A model generated the notes under the pieces. That model searched no databases. It worked only from the letters and a program-made list of their open reading frames with translations, and was not told where the DNA came from. Of a stretch of 64,000 nucleotides of DNA, positions 62,798 to 64,000 are shown one piece after another; within the stretch, counting starts at the first letter, position 1, and each line of letters starts with the position of its first letter. Source of the stretch: Mucilaginibacter tolerans (GTDB taxonomy: Bacteria; Bacteroidota; Bacteroidia; Sphingobacteriales; Sphingobacteriaceae); the NCBI RefSeq assembly GCF_030519375.1, contig NZ_JAUMKB010000023.1:1-64000 (forward strand), in the 5' to 3' direction. The position numbers were made by a program, and so were the translations under genes.

Positions 62798-64000
62798 ATG
62801 AATTTTTCTATAATTCTGGCAGGGCTGCGGCATTTTATTAAGTATCCGCTAAGATTTCATCTGCCAATCGACTCAAATATTAAACAATTCATGAGAATCG
62901 GGATAATTTCAATATTCATATTAGCTACTTCAATTCCTGTATTTTCTGCGACGCCAGCAAAAAGCCAAACAATTGAACAGGTAGCAGTAAACATTACACT
63001 TAAAAATGAATCGCTGGTAAAAGCTTTTCATAAAATCGAATCGCAAAGCCCTTTTCATTTTATGTATCGCAATGAGGATGTGAAGGATGTCCGTAACCTG
63101 GAAATTACGGCCAGCAATCAATCCCTTGCGGTATTCCTGAAAACCATCTTGTCAAATACTTCGCTTAAATTCAGGCAAATTGATAACCAGATATTAATTA
63201 CAAAATCAAATCCCGATAAAATTGCGGCAGATGGGAAAACGGATGCAGCTAACGATGGCATAGTAGCCTCCAAGGGTGTAATTAAAGGAACAGTGACCGA
63301 CGCAAAAGGCGGTCCTCTGCCGGGTGTTACTGTTAAGCTGGACGGTGTTGTTTCGCTAAATAAAGCAACTGACGTTAATGGGATTTATAGTTTTGCCAAT
63401 TTACCGGCTGGTAACTACACGCTGACTTTTACATTTGTCGGTTATAAAACAGTAACCAAGACAATAACATTAGGCGAAGATCAGGAGAGAGTTGTAGACG
63501 CGGTATTAGCTGAAACTACAAATAACCTTGATGAGATTATTGTTACCGGTTACGGCACGCAGAAAAAGAGAGAAGTAACCAGCGCCATCACATCTATAAA
63601 TGCAGCGCAATTTAATAAAGGTAATATTAGCGATGTTTCACAATTGCTGCAGGGTAAAGTACCCGGCCTTTCTATAGCCCGTCCTGGAGGCGACCCTAAT
63701 GGGGGCTTTGCCATTCGTTTGAGAGGGCTTTCTACCATCGGGACTAATACACAGCCTCTGATTGTAGTTGATGACCAGGTTGACGTGGATATTAATACAA
63801 TCGATCCGAATGATATCAAAAGCATCGATGTGCTTAAGGACGGATCGTCCGCTGCAATTTACGGTACACGTGGTTCTGCCGGGGTAATCATTATTACTAC
63901 CAAAACCGGAAGAAAAGGTACCTCAAAGTTTACCTATAACGTTTCTGGTACCGCTGAAACACCAGCGAAATTTACCCAGCATATGAATGCTGCGCAATTC
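62798..64000 (+). CDS. SusC/RagA-family TonB-linked porin with STN domain (partial, runs off the window)
   Basis: ATG at 62798 opens 401 codons without a stop to the window end. Residues 1-58 are a long leader typical of SusC proteins (hydrophobic RIGIISIFILATSIPVFSA, cleavage after KSQ). About 62-130 is an STN (secretin/TonB N-terminal) domain that signals to FecR (VNITLKNESLVKAFHKIESQ). About 150-235 is a carboxypeptidase-like domain (IKGTVTDAKGGPLPGVTVKL). From 245 comes the plug (LQGKVPGLSIARPGGDPNG, SIDVLKDGSSAAIYGTRGSA). It should import the oligosaccharides released by the PUL enzymes. A SusD gene is expected beyond the window. Confidence 0.95.
   Translation, partial: MNFSIILAGLRHFIKYPLRFHLPIDSNIKQFMRIGIISIFILATSIPVFSATPAKSQTIEQVAVNITLKNESLVKAFHKIESQSPFHFMYRNEDVKDVRNLEITASNQSLAVFLKTILSNTSLKFRQIDNQILITKSNPDKIAADGKTDAANDGIVASKGVIKGTVTDAKGGPLPGVTVKLDGVVSLNKATDVNGIYSFANLPAGNYTLTFTFVGYKTVTKTITLGEDQERVVDAVLAETTNNLDEIIVTGYGTQKKREVTSAITSINAAQFNKGNISDVSQLLQGKVPGLSIARPGGDPNGGFAIRLRGLSTIGTNTQPLIVVDDQVDVDINTIDPNDIKSIDVLKDGSSAAIYGTRGSAGVIIITTKTGRKGTSKFTYNVSGTAETPAKFTQHMNAAQF

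Noticed and set aside
62930-63121. Minus-strand frame inside susC
   Set aside because: Shadow of the STN-domain coding sequence; the long plus-strand frame is clearly SusC.

Overview
The window looks like chromosome of a Bacteroidota bacterium of the Sphingobacteriaceae type (Mucilaginibacter/Pedobacter-like). Several signs support this. There is a SusC/RagA TonB-linked porin with an ECF sigma and FecR anti-sigma pair. There are Bacteroidota-restricted families (DUF4296 lipoprotein, TIGR02757, DUF4905-like). Promoters are of the TTG-N19-TAnnTTTG type, clearest in front of tRNA-His. Most exported proteins end their signal peptides in A-Q or carry a lipobox. No genus can be proved from this alone.

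Layout. 1-2.8 kb: end of a beta-barrel protein, two exported proteins and a TonB. 2.9-7.9 kb: co-directional run purL, VOC protein, trmN6, metallophosphoesterase, fbp. 7.9-10.6 kb: rnhA and a copper-type P-type ATPase on the minus strand. 10.7 kb: tRNA-His. 11.7-15.3 kb: a sigma-54 activator with three GAF repeats, followed by an NmrA-like reductase behind a densely structured intergenic region. 15.5-21.7 kb: an unrecognised 332-aa protein, katG, an exported VOC protein and several small unknowns. 21.8-31.1 kb: housekeeping (DUF92, aspartokinase operon, DUF4296-mutS2-CE2 esterase operon, two-subunit CoA transferase). 31.3-38.5 kb: TonB-dependent receptor, CHASE3-PAS histidine kinase, and the operon udk - LysM/RlpA protein - DUF4905. 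38.6-47.2 kb: proS, a trans-sulfuration enzyme, TIGR02757, NA37-like nucleoid protein, mnmE, GlxA-type regulator.

The accessory region is 47.4-64.0 kb, a polysaccharide utilisation locus. It holds a two-domain esterase (alpha/beta hydrolase plus SGNH), a type-B carboxylesterase, GH3, GH39, GH2 and GH97 enzymes, then an ECF sigma factor, a FecR anti-sigma and a SusC-type porin cut by the window end. The enzymes would trim acylated side chains and cleave beta-xylosyl, beta-galactosyl/beta-glucosyl and alpha-galactosyl-type linkages. SusC would import the products and report through its N-terminal STN domain to FecR and sigma. The glycan itself cannot be named.

The best candidates for something new are: (i) the palindrome-rich region between the sigma-54 activator and the reductase gene (14.35-14.50 kb); (ii) an intrinsic terminator pointing leftwards between fecR and susC, implying an antisense small RNA over the susC leader; (iii) a duplicated 150-bp terminator-plus-promoter module at 0.82-0.98 and 1.81-1.97 kb; (iv) many intergenic spacers built from short repeated words, a different word at each place. 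No phage, transposase, CRISPR array or integrated element was seen.
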